Part shown: piece by piece, positions 1 through 9,474 of the stretch | Layout of the letters: each line of letters starts with the position of its first letter | Position numbering within the stretch: the first letter of the stretch is position 1 | Assembly: GCA_021732215.1 (NCBI GenBank) | Contig: JAKFVL010000032.1 | Location: 248,001-312,000 of the forward strand | DNA: 64,000 nt | Direction: 5' to 3' | Source of the DNA: Hyphomicrobiales bacterium | Lineage (GTDB): Bacteria; Pseudomonadota; Alphaproteobacteria; Rhizobiales; Xanthobacteraceae | The notes under the pieces: model-generated | Databases searched by the model: none | What the model was told of the DNA's origin: nothing | Seen by the model: only the letters and a program-made list of their open reading frames with translations | Position numbers and translations under genes: made by a program

Positions 1-695
1 AGCCCCGCCATGTCGCTTTCATCGCCGATTCGCCCGGCAGGAATGCGTTTCGCGAGAACGTCGGCATGGTCGCGAGCCGCAGTGTTCATGTCGGACGCAA
101 ACGCGCCCGGCGCGATGGCTGTGACAACGATATGGTCCTTGATCAGCTTGGCGGCCATCCGGCGGGTCAGATGGATTACCGCAGCCTTGCTCGCCTGATA
201 GGAATACGTCTCCATCGGATTGGTGAAGATGCCATCGATCGACGCGATGTTGATGACCTTGGCGGGCCTGTCGTGGGTCGCGGCGGCGCGCAATGGCTTT
301 GCCAGCGCCTGCGTCAGGAAGAACAACGACTTGACATTGAGGTTCATCACCTTGTCCCAGCCGTTCTCCGGAAACTCGTCGAACGCTGCGCCCCACGCCG
401 CGCCCGCGTTGTTGACGAGGATGTCGAGCTTCGGCTCACGCTTGATCATTTCGGCGGCGAGCTGCTTGCATCCGGCGACCGTCGACATGTCGATCGGAAG
501 CGCGATGCACTCGCCATCGTAAAGCGAGGTCAATTCCTTTGCTGTTTCTTCGGCCGGTCCGGCCTTGCGCGCGGTGATGTAGACCTTCGCCGCACCCTGC
601 GACAAAAATCCGCCTGCGATCATCTTGCCGATGCCGCGTGAGCCGCCGGTCACCAGCGCAACGCGGCCCTTGAGCGAGAACAGATCCTTGAACAT
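1..695 (-). CDS. SDR family oxidoreductase (3' end beyond the window)
   Basis: A short-chain dehydrogenase/reductase reads leftwards and runs off the left edge, so the C-terminus is missing. About 231 codons are visible. The NAD(P)-binding motif TGGSRGIG lies at residues 16-23, the NNAG motif at 95-98, a candidate catalytic serine in IASID at about 152, and the YQASK active-site pair at Y166/K170. The ATG at 693-695 follows GGGAG with suitable spacing. The substrate cannot be read from the sequence; related proteins act on short hydroxy/keto compounds or serve as acetoacetyl-CoA reductase-like enzymes. It faces away from everything else visible and is separated from the deacetylase by about 95 bp. 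Confidence 0.9.
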   Translation of the reverse strand, partial: MFKDLFSLKGRVALVTGGSRGIGKMIAGGFLSQGAAKVYITARKAGPAEETAKELTSLYDGECIALPIDMSTVAGCKQLAAEMIKREPKLDILVNNAGAAWGAAFDEFPENGWDKVMNLNVKSLFFLTQALAKPLRAAATHDRPAKVINIASIDGIFTNPMETYSYQASKAAVIHLTRRMAAKLIKDHIVVTAIAPGAFASDMNTAARDHADVLAKRIPAGRIGDESDMAG

Positions 696-789
696 GCTTC
701 ATCTCCCGACGCTTCTTGAACGTTGTTGCCCGTGGTTGTGGGCAACGCCGGACAACGAGTCAAGAAAGGAGAGAGGCGGAAAGGCCGTC

Positions 790-1842
790 TCAGGCCGCGT
801 CAACGCGGCGGAAGCCGTTCCACATGGCGGTTGCGGCGCCGGATGTCAGCACGCTGAGGAAGCGTTCGTCTTGAAAATTTCCATTCAGCGAAATGCGCGG
901 CAACGACGTCAGATGGTCTGCGTTCTCCGGAAAGACCATGCCGGGCCGGGTCGTCACCGCAGACTGAAATCCAAGCGACTTGGTGATCCTGAATTCGCGC
1001 GGGCTTGCGGCGCTGCGATCGCCGTAAGGGTAGGCGAAATGATCGATCTGGCGATTGAGCTGCACGGCAATCGACGCGCGGCTGGTCTCGATCTGCGCGC
1101 GTGAGTCTGCCTCGGTCTCTTTCGCAAGCTGGCAGTGACTGACGGTATGCGCGCCGATGGTCACCAGCGGATCGGCTGCGAAGGTCTTCAGTTCGTCCCA
1201 TGTCATGCAGAGATCGCCGCAGGCGGCAACCGGATCGACGCCGTAGCGCGCGCACAATGCATCGATCTCGTGATGGATGGCGGTGTCGTCGGGAAGCGCC
1301 CGCAGCCAGTCGTGAAGCGTGACGAAGGCTGTCTGCTTGTCGTCGGCGGTTCGCGTGTCGAGGCGCTGCGTCGCACCGGGGAATTCGAGCATATCGGCCG
1401 CGGCGATAATCCGTTCGAGTGTCACCCACCACAGTTTGCCCTGGCCCGACGCGAAATCGCTGGCGACGTAGACCGTCATTGGTGCGTCGAACTCGCGCAT
1501 CACCGGCAGCGCGTGGTCGCGATTGTCGCGATAGCCATCGTCGAAGGTAAAGCAGGCAAAGCGGCGCGTGAACTCGCGTGCCTTCATCCGCCGGACCATT
1601 TCGTCCATCGAGACGATATCGACGCCAAGTGCGCGGACGTGTGTCAGCGTGGCGCGCAGGAATTCGGGGGTAATTTCCAGATGATGGTTCGGCTGAAAGG
1701 CGCGGTCCGCCTCGGGGCGGACGTGATGCAGCATGAACACCGTACCTGCGCCAGCAAACAGCGGCCGCAGCAAATGATGGGCGCCGGAGAAGTACAGCGC
1801 GCCGAGACCGGCCCGGATGATATGGCTGCGAAGGTGCTTCAT
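790..1842 (-). CDS. NodB-type polysaccharide deacetylase
   Basis: A 350-aa carbohydrate esterase of the polysaccharide deacetylase family. The first NodB-homology motif, TFDDGYRDN, is at residues 99-107 and supplies the catalytic aspartate and a metal-binding aspartate. The metal-binding HTVSH motif is at 232-236. These enzymes remove acetyl (or formyl) groups from polysaccharides or cell-wall sugars. The frame is open upstream to 1986, but the start at 1842 (MKHLRSH) avoids overlap with the divergent OmpA-family gene. No convincing signal peptide is visible, although a hydrophobic stretch occurs near residues 9-20. The substrate is unknown. Confidence 0.88.
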   Translation of the reverse strand: MKHLRSHIIRAGLGALYFSGAHHLLRPLFAGAGTVFMLHHVRPEADRAFQPNHHLEITPEFLRATLTHVRALGVDIVSMDEMVRRMKAREFTRRFACFTFDDGYRDNRDHALPVMREFDAPMTVYVASDFASGQGKLWWVTLERIIAAADMLEFPGATQRLDTRTADDKQTAFVTLHDWLRALPDDTAIHHEIDALCARYGVDPVAACGDLCMTWDELKTFAADPLVTIGAHTVSHCQLAKETEADSRAQIETSRASIAVQLNRQIDHFAYPYGDRSAASPREFRITKSLGFQSAVTTRPGMVFPENADHLTSLPRISLNGNFQDERFLSVLTSGAATAMWNGFRRVDAA

Positions 1843-1974
1843 GTGGTCGCGGCTGCCTGGGTGTCGTCCGCCATAGCTGGCATAAACGGCTGAACAAACC
1901 CTTAGCCCCGGCTTCGGCGGACCGCGTGCATTTCTAAATTGACACCCTTTCAAGGGTTTGTTCTGTCTCACCCG

Positions 1975-3384
1975 ATGCCGGATCAAAGACCGCCTGGAAT
2001 CTTCAAATGGAGCCGCAGATGGGCTCCGGGGCTGATTCCGCTCGTCATCATCTGGGCTTTGGCTGGCTGGAACGGGACGGTGCCGTTCGAGGCCGGCCTT
2101 GCGGCCCAGGGCCGCAATGCCATCAAGGATACGGTCCTGGACGGGGCCAGCGTCATGGTGGAAGGCCGCGATATCAGGCTCTCGGCCAATGCGTTCTCCG
2201 AGGAAGGCCGGCTTAGCGCTCTCGCGGCGGTTGAGGCGATCCCGGGAGTCCGGCTGGTCAATGACGCCACGGGTCTGCTGCCCGAAGCCAAGCCGTTCAT
2301 CTGGACCGCCGATCGCGACGTGGTTCGCGTCACGCTTGGCGGCACCGCGCCATTGCCGGCCGCCAGGGCGCGGTTGATGGAGGCGGCACGGAACGATCTG
2401 CCCGGCGTCGAGATAGCTGACCGCATGACGTTCGCCCGCGGCGCGCTGCCGCGTTTTGAAGCTGCCGCCGTGCTTCTGATCGACCAGCTTCCCCGCCTGA
2501 AGGAAGCAAAGATCTCCATCAGCGACGGCAACGTCAAGCTCAATGGCATGGCAAGCGAGATCGGCGGGCGCGAGGCGATCACGGCGGCGCTAAGAAATCT
2601 GCCCGAAGGATTCTCGGTTGCCGAGAATATCGTTCAGGCGCCGCCGTATATTTTCCGGATCAACAAGGACCCGGTGGTGGCGACGCTGACGTTGTCCGGA
2701 TATGTGCCGGACAACAACGTGCATGCCGCGATCGTTGCCGCGATCGGCCGCAAGTTTTCCGGCGAGAAGATCGTCGACAATCTCAAGGCCAGCGTCGGCG
2801 CGCCGGCGGGTTTTGCCAACGCCGTGATGACGGCGCTCGGATCGCTGTCGCGCCTGTCCACCGGGTCGCTGCTGATATCCGATCGCGAGGTCAGACTGTC
2901 CGGCGACGCACTGTACGAGGCTGCCGCGAACCAGCTCCGTGAAAGCGCCGGCGGCAGCCTGCCGCAGAACTGGACCTACAAGGCCGATGTCTCGGTCAGG
3001 CCCGCTGCGTCGGCGGTCGATTCCACAATCTGCCAGCAGCTGTTTTCCGAACTGCTCGGCAAAGAGCGCATCCGTTTCGAATCCGGCAAAACCGATATCT
3101 CGCCCGACTCGGTCGGCTTGCTCGATCGGCTGATCGCAACGACGCTACGATGCCCGAGCACCAGTATCGAAATTGCCGGTCACACCGATACCGACGGCGA
3201 GGGCGCCGCCAATCTCGCGCTCTCCCAGAAACGCGCAGAGGCCGTCCTCAACTATCTGATACGCGCTGGATTGTCGTCGGAGCGCCTGACCGCGGTGGGC
3301 TACGGAAGTGAGCAGCCGCTGGCGTCGAATGACACCAGCGAGGGCAAGGCGCAGAACCGCCGGATCGATTTCGTGGTGAAGTAG
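1975..3384 (+). CDS. OmpA-family protein with BON-like repeats
   Basis: A 469-aa envelope protein. One N-terminal membrane segment (about residues 15-30) is followed by about 300 residues of repeated BON-like alpha/beta units and a C-terminal OmpA-like peptidoglycan-binding domain (about the last 110 residues). That domain carries the typical IAGHTDTDGE and NRRIDFVV motifs. The architecture resembles the OmpATb/ArfA type of protein, anchored in the membrane and bound to peptidoglycan. The ATG at 1975 is preferred to an in-frame TTG at 1939. The next gene starts one base after the stop, so the two are probably co-transcribed and may work as a pair in the envelope. Confidence 0.85.
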   Translation: MPDQRPPGIFKWSRRWAPGLIPLVIIWALAGWNGTVPFEAGLAAQGRNAIKDTVLDGASVMVEGRDIRLSANAFSEEGRLSALAAVEAIPGVRLVNDATGLLPEAKPFIWTADRDVVRVTLGGTAPLPAARARLMEAARNDLPGVEIADRMTFARGALPRFEAAAVLLIDQLPRLKEAKISISDGNVKLNGMASEIGGREAITAALRNLPEGFSVAENIVQAPPYIFRINKDPVVATLTLSGYVPDNNVHAAIVAAIGRKFSGEKIVDNLKASVGAPAGFANAVMTALGSLSRLSTGSLLISDREVRLSGDALYEAAANQLRESAGGSLPQNWTYKADVSVRPAASAVDSTICQQLFSELLGKERIRFESGKTDISPDSVGLLDRLIATTLRCPSTSIEIAGHTDTDGEGAANLALSQKRAEAVLNYLIRAGLSSERLTAVGYGSEQPLASNDTSEGKAQNRRIDFVVK

Positions 3385-3385
3385 A

Positions 3386-3697
3386 ATGAGCATTCTCGCG
3401 AGCTTTCACTGGGGCTGGTTACTGGGGGCCGCTGTGCTCGGTCTGATTATCGGCTGGGTGTCGATAGCCCGCCGAAGCGATGGTCTGTCGTTGCGGACCA
3501 TGCGCTGGTCGCTGGCGGCGATCTCGGCCCTGGTCGCAATCGCGGTCGCGCGGCTGCTGCCGGGCCGGTTGGGCTATTGGCTCGACCTCGGTCTGTTGCT
3601 GGGCCTGTGTTATGTGATCGGGTGTGTCGCGGGCGCGTGGTTGCGCGAACGGGTCGTCGCGCGGGCCGTGGCAAAAGCATCCGCCTCAGGCTCGTGA
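3386..3697 (+). CDS. Small multi-pass membrane protein of unknown function
   Basis: A 103-aa protein with three predicted membrane segments (about residues 8-26, 39-58 and 63-86) and a basic C-terminal tail. I do not recognise a named family. It begins one base after the stop of the OmpA/BON gene, which implies co-expression and perhaps a physical partnership, as small membrane proteins often follow OmpATb-like proteins. The 215 bp that follow, before the next gene, show nothing I can name. Confidence 0.7.
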   Translation: MSILASFHWGWLLGAAVLGLIIGWVSIARRSDGLSLRTMRWSLAAISALVAIAVARLLPGRLGYWLDLGLLLGLCYVIGCVAGAWLRERVVARAVAKASASGS

Positions 3698-3912
3698 CAT
3701 CCGCGTGATGAGGGTTCCGAGCCAATGCGATGCTTTGCCGCAGAGCACCAAAAGTCGGGGTGCCCATAACTTTGTCAAGTGAACGATTTCGCCTCCTGCG
3801 CCCTCGCGACATGGCGGGGCTTCTGCTAGGAAGCCGCCCATAGAACGAGATTCCGCGCGATTTGACCGCCTCGGGGCGGCGCACCGGATCTAAGGAGTCT
3901 TTTGAGGTCTCA

Positions 3913-4965
3913 ATGCTGGACTCCCTACGCAGCGCAGTCACATTCATGCGCGAGCGGCAAATCCTGCAAAAGCTCGGCGTCGTCATCAGCGTCACCATTA
4001 TCGGGGTGGCTTGCTACATTCTCTTCCACATGCTGCGGGACATCGATATCGATGACCTCATGGAGACGCTGCGGCAGACCGAGGCGCGCTCCGTGTTGCT
4101 GGCCGGGTTGTTCGTCGCGGCAGGCTACTTCACGCTGACATTCTATGATCTGTTTGCCGTGCGGACCATCGGGCGCACCGATGTGCCGTATCGCACCACG
4201 GCGCTCGCCGCATTCACCAGCTATTCGATCGGCCACAACGTCGGCGCCAGCGTCTTCACCGGCGGCGCGGTTCGTTACCGCATCTATTCGGCGTGGGGAC
4301 TCAACGCGATCGATGTCGCCAAGATATGTTTTATCGCCGGATTGACGTTCTGGCTCGGCAATGCCGCGGTGCTCGGGCTTGGCATTGCCTATCATCCGGA
4401 AGCTGCGGCCAGCATCGACAAGCTGCCGATCTGGGTCAATCGCATCTTCGCATATGCGATCCTCATCGGCCTGGCATGCTACGTGATCTGGGTGTGGATG
4501 CGGCCCCGCAATGTCGGCCGCGGGCCGTGGTCGGTGCAGTTACCGGGCGGGCCGCTGACGCTGCTTCAGATCGGAATCGGCATTGTCGATCTGACGTTCT
4601 GCGCCCTCGCGATGTACACGCTGGTGCCTGACGAGCCCCATGTCGGCTTCATCACGGTGGCGGTGATATTCGTTTCGGCGACCCTGCTGGGGTTTGCCAG
4701 CCATTCGCCCGGCGGTCTCGGCGTGTTCGATGCGGCGATGCTCGTCGGCCTCTGGCAGATGGACAAGGAAGAACTGCTGGCCGGCATGCTGTTGTTCCGG
4801 GTCCTGTATTATATTGCGCCCTTCGTGATTTCCGTCATGTTACTGACGTTCAGGGAGATCATTGTCGGTGCGCGCTATCGGCGCCGATCCGCTGCGTCCG
4901 GGGGTCAAATTGAACCAAGCCGTCAGCCGCCGCTCATCGGAGATCGCGGCGACCAGAATGCCTGA
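3913..4965 (+). CDS. YbhN/UPF0104-type membrane protein (lysylphosphatidylglycerol synthase TM region family)
   Basis: A 350-aa integral membrane protein with about eight hydrophobic segments and the family signature around SYSIGHNVGASVFTGGAVRYR and FASHSPGGLGVFDAA. It corresponds to the transmembrane half of MprF-like proteins without the synthase domain. The family is linked to lipid flipping or membrane maintenance, but the role here is unknown. The ATG at 3913, preceded by GAGG, is preferred to an in-frame TTG at 3862. Its end overlaps the histidine kinase start by 8 bp, so the two genes are translationally coupled. Confidence 0.85.
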   Translation: MLDSLRSAVTFMRERQILQKLGVVISVTIIGVACYILFHMLRDIDIDDLMETLRQTEARSVLLAGLFVAAGYFTLTFYDLFAVRTIGRTDVPYRTTALAAFTSYSIGHNVGASVFTGGAVRYRIYSAWGLNAIDVAKICFIAGLTFWLGNAAVLGLGIAYHPEAAASIDKLPIWVNRIFAYAILIGLACYVIWVWMRPRNVGRGPWSVQLPGGPLTLLQIGIGIVDLTFCALAMYTLVPDEPHVGFITVAVIFVSATLLGFASHSPGGLGVFDAAMLVGLWQMDKEELLAGMLLFRVLYYIAPFVISVMLLTFREIIVGARYRRRSAASGGQIEPSRQPPLIGDRGDQNA

Positions 4966-6277
4966 CGGTTCCGCGCAAGGAGCCGAGCCGGCTGCTGTGG
5001 GCAGTTCTCCCACGCCATGGTCCGACCGGCTGCGTGCTTCAGCGCTGATCCTTCTGGTGGCGGGTCTGTCTCTCGGAGCGCTGGTGACGTTCAGCGATCT
5101 CACCCTGTCGCGGGCCGCGATTGTGTTCGCCTGCATCACAGCCGCCTCGCTGGTTCCCTGGCAACTGAGGCAAACATACGCGGCGCGCGACGATGCGCGG
5201 TCTCATGTATCCCCGGACACGGCGATCGTCGGCGCCGTCGTGGCAGGCATGCCGGATCCGGCCGTCCTGCTCGATCGCGCCGGACGGGTGCTGCATTTCA
5301 ATGGTGCTGCCGCACAGCTTGCCCCTGCGCTTCGCCGCAACGAGTTCGCCCAGTTCGCCCTGCGTTCGCCAGAGATCATCACCGCATTGCGCGAGGCGAT
5401 TGCAACCGCCGGAATCCGGCGAACCACCTATCTTGATCATGTTCCCGGCGAACGTTGGATGGAACTGGTGGTGACGCCGGTTGCGGTGCCGACGAGCTTT
5501 GGCGGCACCGACTATCTGATCCTGATGACATTCCACGATCAAACGCCGCTGCGCCGTGTCGAGGAAATGCGCGCGGATTTCGTCGCCAATGCCAGTCACG
5601 AGTTGCGCACACCGCTTGCGGCGCTATCCGGTTTCATTGACACGCTGCAAGGCCCGGCCCGTGACGATCCCAAGGCGCGGGAACGTTTCCTCGGGATCAT
5701 GCATGCGCAGGCGACGCGCATGGCGCGGCTGATCGACGATCTGCTGTCGCTGTCGCGCGTCGAGCTCAGCGCCCATGTTCGCCCCGATGCGCTGGCCGAT
5801 ATCGTGCCGATCATCCGCCAGGTCGCGGACGGGCTGGAGCCGCTGGCTGCGGAACGTCAGGTGCAGATCGAACTCGAGTTGCCTGAAAAACCGGAAACCA
5901 TCGCGGGCGATCGCGAAGAACTGATGCGGCTGTTCGAGAATCTGATCGAGAACGCGCTGAAATACGGAGCGTCGGGCGGCAAGGTCGTGGTGTCGTTGAA
6001 GCACGACGCGGCTGCGGACGGGACGCCGGAAGTCCGTGTGCAGGTACGAGATTTCGGACCCGGCATCGCGCCGGAACACTTGCCGCGCCTCACCGAGCGT
6101 TTCTATCGCGTCGATGTCGGCGACAGCCGCTCGCAGGGCGGGACCGGGCTTGGCCTGTCGCTGGTCAAACACATCCTGATCCGCCATCGCGGACGGCTTT
6201 TGATCGAGAGCGTGCCGAAGCAGGGCGCGACCTTCACCGCCTGCTTGCCGCAGGCACAGAAAAACGCGGCCGCCTAG
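4958..6277 (+). CDS. phoR: PhoR-like sensor histidine kinase
   Basis: A 439-aa kinase. Two N-terminal membrane segments (about residues 28-46 and 50-67) are followed by a PAS-like domain (about 90-195), the H-box ASHELRTPL with phospho-accepting histidine at about 214, and an HATPase domain with N (ENLIENALKYG), G1 (DFGPGIA) and G2 (GGTGLGLSLVK) boxes. This layout is that of the phosphate-starvation kinase PhoR. The usual partners (pst transporter genes, phoU, phoB) are not next to it; instead it overlaps a YbhN-type gene and meets gcrA tail to tail. The ATG at 4958 gives an 8-bp overlap with the upstream gene; a TTG at 4862 is also in frame. Confidence 0.82.
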   Translation: MPDGSAQGAEPAAVGSSPTPWSDRLRASALILLVAGLSLGALVTFSDLTLSRAAIVFACITAASLVPWQLRQTYAARDDARSHVSPDTAIVGAVVAGMPDPAVLLDRAGRVLHFNGAAAQLAPALRRNEFAQFALRSPEIITALREAIATAGIRRTTYLDHVPGERWMELVVTPVAVPTSFGGTDYLILMTFHDQTPLRRVEEMRADFVANASHELRTPLAALSGFIDTLQGPARDDPKARERFLGIMHAQATRMARLIDDLLSLSRVELSAHVRPDALADIVPIIRQVADGLEPLAAERQVQIELELPEKPETIAGDREELMRLFENLIENALKYGASGGKVVVSLKHDAAADGTPEVRVQVRDFGPGIAPEHLPRLTERFYRVDVGDSRSQGGTGLGLSLVKHILIRHRGRLLIESVPKQGATFTACLPQAQKNAAA

Positions 6278-6289
6278 CATATATCTTAC

Positions 6290-6334
6290 GCATATTCTGA
6301 TCGTAAAACCGGTAGCCACTCTTGCAGAATATGC
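6290..6334. repeat. Palindromic intergenic repeat (ACCGGTTTT-core family)
   Basis: An inverted repeat with outer arms GCATATTCTG and CAGAATATGC around the core AAAACCGGTAGCCACT. The core is the reverse of the AGTGGNNACCGGTTTT core in the repeats at 26298, 33272, 46777, 47782 and 59788. It lies between the convergent phoR and gcrA genes, where it could also act as a bidirectional transcription stop. Confidence 0.8.
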
Positions 6335-6371
6335 ACCTACCGCCGCGTTTCATTTCAGATCAGCGAAGAAT

Positions 6372-6884
6372 CTATTTGCCGGGAGGCGGGCGACGATCGC
6401 GGCGGCGGTCGCCGGCCGGCTGGTAGGCGACGCGCGAGTGATGCGCGCAATAGGGAAGTCCCGCCACGGACTTGCCGCCGCAGAAAAAGAAGTCGGCGCT
6501 GCCCGGATCGCCGACCGGCCAGTGACAGGTCGCTTCCGTCAATTCGAGCAGCGAGAGCCTCTGGCTCATCGGCACGACATTGTCGAACGCGATCGGATCA
6601 GCTTCGACTTCCACCTCGAACACATGAGCCAGCGCGGTATTGCCGCGTGAGACGGGGCGTGAAATTCGCATCATGTGCTGGGCCGGGCGAGCCTTGCGCG
6701 GACGTGGCGCAGCCGACGACGGACTCTTGGCGCGGCCCGACAGGCCGAGGCGATGAACTTTTCCGATCACCGCATTTCGGGTGACGTTGCCGAGTTCCGC
6801 GGCGATCTGGCTGGCCGAAAGACCGGCCTCCCAAAGTTTCTTCAATTGTTCGACGCGATCGTCGGTCCAACTCATTACCGTCAT
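6372..6884 (-). CDS. gcrA: GcrA cell cycle regulator
   Basis: A 170-aa protein with the conserved GcrA N-terminus (WTDDRVEQLKKLWEAGLSAS followed by a helix-turn-helix that recognises DNA) and a conserved C-terminal part containing CHWPVGDP and CGG...YCAHH motifs. In Caulobacter, GcrA binds the sigma-70 RNA polymerase holoenzyme and activates promoters carrying CcrM-methylated GANTC sites. Two starts are possible: the ATG at 6884 has GAGGGAAG seven bases upstream, while the ATG at 6875 gives the more usual MSW N-terminus. GANTC sites occur upstream at 6964, 7091 and 7104. Confidence 0.93.
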   Translation of the reverse strand: MTVMSWTDDRVEQLKKLWEAGLSASQIAAELGNVTRNAVIGKVHRLGLSGRAKSPSSAAPRPRKARPAQHMMRISRPVSRGNTALAHVFEVEVEADPIAFDNVVPMSQRLSLLELTEATCHWPVGDPGSADFFFCGGKSVAGLPYCAHHSRVAYQPAGDRRRDRRPPPGK

Positions 6885-7077
6885 CGCACTGCTTCCCTCG
6901 TTGATCTTGCCGTCCTTGTCCGAGGCGGCTTTGCGGCATCCACCGTCAAAACCCGTGCTGGCAGAATCCTTTAGCCCTCGCCCAATGCGCCAAGCGCCGG
7001 GCGTTTACGCCGCACTCAAGAGGACCGTAGAGGATCAGAACCGCCGCACGAGATGTCGTATCCGACAGCCCAAACGC

Positions 7078-7160
7078 TACAATATGCCGTGACTCACGCG
7101 CAAGAGTCGGGCCTTCTGCGTCCACATGTTCTGTCCTTAAAGCCGAACAATCGGCTTTTT
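7078..7160 (+). ncRNA. Possible small RNA or attenuated leader upstream of argD
   Basis: Within the 425-bp gap between gcrA and argD there is a good -10 hexamer TACAAT at 7078-7083. It is followed by a small hairpin (GACTC at 7091-7095 with GAGTC at 7104-7108) and then a terminator-like hairpin with a T run at 7139-7160. The transcript would be about 70 nt. No convincing -35 hexamer is present, and both arms of the first hairpin are GANTC sites, so expression might depend on GcrA/CcrM. No known RNA family is recognised. Confidence 0.35.
7139..7160 (+). terminator. Rho-independent terminator-like hairpin before argD
   Basis: AAAGCCGA (7139-7146), loop ACAA, TCGGCTTT (7151-7158) and a run of five T (7156-7160). 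No protein-coding gene lies upstream on this strand, so it must end either a small RNA or an attenuated long leader. Confidence 0.65.
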
Positions 7161-7186
7161 CTGCGGCTTTGCGGCATCACTCCATG

Positions 7187-7214
7187 TTGACACTTTGGGC
7201 CGCGCCAATAGAAT
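7187..7214 (+). promoter_or_regulatory. Predicted sigma-70 promoter of argD-argF-hslO
   Basis: TTGACA at 7187-7192, a 16-bp spacer and TAGAAT at 7209-7214. Transcription would start near 7221, leaving a leader of about 90 nt before the argD ATG. Confidence 0.6.
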
Positions 7215-7309
7215 AATCCGTGTCAGTGCCGCCTTTCGAGGCGGCACATTTTATTTTGGGACAGGGGTTTCGAGTGCCTCTGCAACGGATCGCCGAGAGT
7301 CAGACAATC

Positions 7310-8536
7310 ATGAGCCAGACGACAACGAGCCAGACCGCGACGACACATATGCTCCCCGTGTTCGCAAGGGCTGACCTCGCTTTCGAGCGTGGCGAAGGCG
7401 TGTGGCTGATCGCAACCAACGGCGACCGCTATCTCGATTTCACTTCCGGCGTAGCGGTGAATGCGCTCGGTCACGTGCACCCGCATCTCGTTCAAGCGGT
7501 GCAAAATCAGGCGGCGAAGTTGTGGCACGTCTCCAACCTGTTCCGGATACCGGAAGGTGAGCAACTCGCAGCGCGCTTATGTGCGGCGAGCGGATTTGCC
7601 GACACCGCGTTCTTTTGCAACTCCGGCGCCGAGGCGATGGAAGCCTGCATCAAGATGGCGCGGAAATATCAGGCCGTGAACGGCAAGCCCGAGCGCTACC
7701 GGATCGTCACGTTCGAAGGCGCGTTCCATGGGCGGACGCTGGCGACGCTCGCGGCCGGCGGCCAGGAAAAATATCTCGAGGGTTTCGGCCCGCGTGTCGA
7801 AGGCTTCGATCAGGTGCAACTCGGTGACCTCGAAGCGACCAAGAAGGCGATCGGCCCGAACACGGCCGCGATCCTGATCGAGCCGTTGCAGGGCGAGGGC
7901 GGCGTGCGCGCTCCGCCGCCGGCGTTCTTCCGTGCGCTTCGCCAGCTCTGCGACGACAACGATCTGATGCTGATCTTCGACGAAGTGCAGACCGGGATGG
8001 GCCGCACCGGCGAGTTGTTCGCGCACACGCGCTTCGGCATCAAGCCGGACATCATGGCGCTAGCCAAGGCGCTTGGCGGCGGTTTTCCGATGGGCGCGTG
8101 CCTGTCGACCGCGAAGGCGGGCCAGGGCATGACCGCCGGCACGCACGGTTCGACCTTCGGCGGTAACCTGCTGGCCGCCGCTGCCGGAAACGCCACGCTC
8201 GACGTCATGCTGGTGCCGGGCTTCTTTGACCATGTGCAGCGCATGTCGCTGCTGTTCAAGCAGAAGCTGGCCTCGGTGTGCGACCGTTATCCGGACGTCA
8301 TCGATCAAGTGCGCGGCGAGGGCCTGCTGATCGGCGTGCGTGCCGTCGTGCCATCGGGAGATCTCGTCGTCGCGTTGCGTAACGAGAAGCTATTGACGGT
8401 GGGCGCCGGCGAAAACGTCGTTCGCATGCTGCCGCCGCTGATCGTCACCGAGGCTGAACTCGATGACGCGATTGGGCGGCTCGAGCGCGCATGCATCGCA
8501 CTTTCTCCTGATGCGCAGAAGCGCAAGGCGGGATGA
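7310..8536 (+). CDS. argD: Acetylornithine aminotransferase
   Basis: A 408-aa class III PLP-dependent aminotransferase that interconverts N-acetylglutamate semialdehyde and N-acetylornithine in arginine synthesis. The PLP-binding lysine is K253 in LAKALGGG, the PLP-ring aspartate is in FDEVQTG (about 224), and the [10 protein letters not shown] motif is present. The ATG at 7310 is chosen because the 30 residues upstream of it (from a GTG at 7220) do not resemble the family and would overlap the promoter region. It overlaps argF by 4 bp, and adjacency to argF supports ArgD rather than another class III aminotransferase. Confidence 0.94.
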   Translation: MSQTTTSQTATTHMLPVFARADLAFERGEGVWLIATNGDRYLDFTSGVAVNALGHVHPHLVQAVQNQAAKLWHVSNLFRIPEGEQLAARLCAASGFADTAFFCNSGAEAMEACIKMARKYQAVNGKPERYRIVTFEGAFHGRTLATLAAGGQEKYLEGFGPRVEGFDQVQLGDLEATKKAIGPNTAAILIEPLQGEGGVRAPPPAFFRALRQLCDDNDLMLIFDEVQTGMGRTGELFAHTRFGIKPDIMALAKALGGGFPMGACLSTAKAGQGMTAGTHGSTFGGNLLAAAAGNATLDVMLVPGFFDHVQRMSLLFKQKLASVCDRYPDVIDQVRGEGLLIGVRAVVPSGDLVVALRNEKLLTVGAGENVVRMLPPLIVTEAELDDAIGRLERACIALSPDAQKRKAG

Positions 8537-9471
8537 TGAGCAAACCGCCACGACATTTTCTTGACCTGAGCGAGGTGTCGCTCGGTGACCTGCGCAGCAT
8601 TCTGGATGCCAGCGCGTCCATGAAAGCTGCGCGCAAGACTTCTCGTGCCAACGCAGAAAAAGACAAGCCGCTCGCGGGCAAGACGCTGGCCATGATCTTC
8701 GAGAAGCCGTCGACCAGAACCCGCGTGTCGTTCGATGTCGGCATGCGCCAGCTCGGCGGTGAAGCGATCATGCTGACCGGCGCGGAGATGCAGCTCGGGC
8801 GCGGCGAAACCATCGCCGATACCGCGCGCGTGCTGTCGCGCTATGTCGATGCGATCATGATCCGCATTCTCAACCACGACGCGCTGCTGGAACTGGCCGC
8901 GTATGCAACCGTGCCCGTCATCAACGGTCTGACGCGCCGTTCGCATCCCTGTCAGATCATGGCGGATGTGATGACGTTCGAGGAGCATCGCGGGCCGATC
9001 AAGGGCCGTACCGTGGCGTGGACCGGCGACGACAACAACGTGCTGGCTTCGTGGGCGCATGCGGCCGAGCGCTTCGGTTTCAATCTGCGCGTGGCGACGC
9101 CGCCGCAGCTTGCGCCGAACAAGCAGCTCAAGGACTGGATCAAGGCGACCAGCGCGCCGATCGTGATGGGCACCAGGGCGGAAGAGATGGTGCGCGGCGC
9201 CGATTGCGTCGTCACCGACACCTGGGTGTCGATGGGCGACAAGGAAGGCGAGCATCGCCACAACCTGCTGCGGCCCTATCAGGTCAACTCGCAGCTGATG
9301 GCGCTGGCGAAGCCCGACGCGCTGTTCATGCACTGCCTGCCGGCGCACCGCGGCGACGAAGTCACCGACGAGGTGATCGACGGACCGCAGTCCGTGGTGT
9401 TCGATGAAGCCGAGAACCGCCTGCATGCGCAGAAGGGCATTCTCGCCTGGTGCTTCGGCGCGGTTGCGTAG
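8533..9471 (+). CDS. argF: Ornithine carbamoyltransferase
   Basis: A 312-aa enzyme that makes citrulline from ornithine and carbamoyl phosphate. The carbamoyl-phosphate-binding motif STRTR is at residues 60-64, the HPCQ motif at about 137-140 and the ornithine-binding HCLPAHRG near 275. Its ATG overlaps the argD stop (ATGA), indicating translational coupling. hslO follows three bases after the stop. Confidence 0.96.
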   Translation: MMSKPPRHFLDLSEVSLGDLRSILDASASMKAARKTSRANAEKDKPLAGKTLAMIFEKPSTRTRVSFDVGMRQLGGEAIMLTGAEMQLGRGETIADTARVLSRYVDAIMIRILNHDALLELAAYATVPVINGLTRRSHPCQIMADVMTFEEHRGPIKGRTVAWTGDDNNVLASWAHAAERFGFNLRVATPPQLAPNKQLKDWIKATSAPIVMGTRAEEMVRGADCVVTDTWVSMGDKEGEHRHNLLRPYQVNSQLMALAKPDALFMHCLPAHRGDEVTDEVIDGPQSVVFDEAENRLHAQKGILAWCFGAVA

Positions 9472-9474
9472 GTC

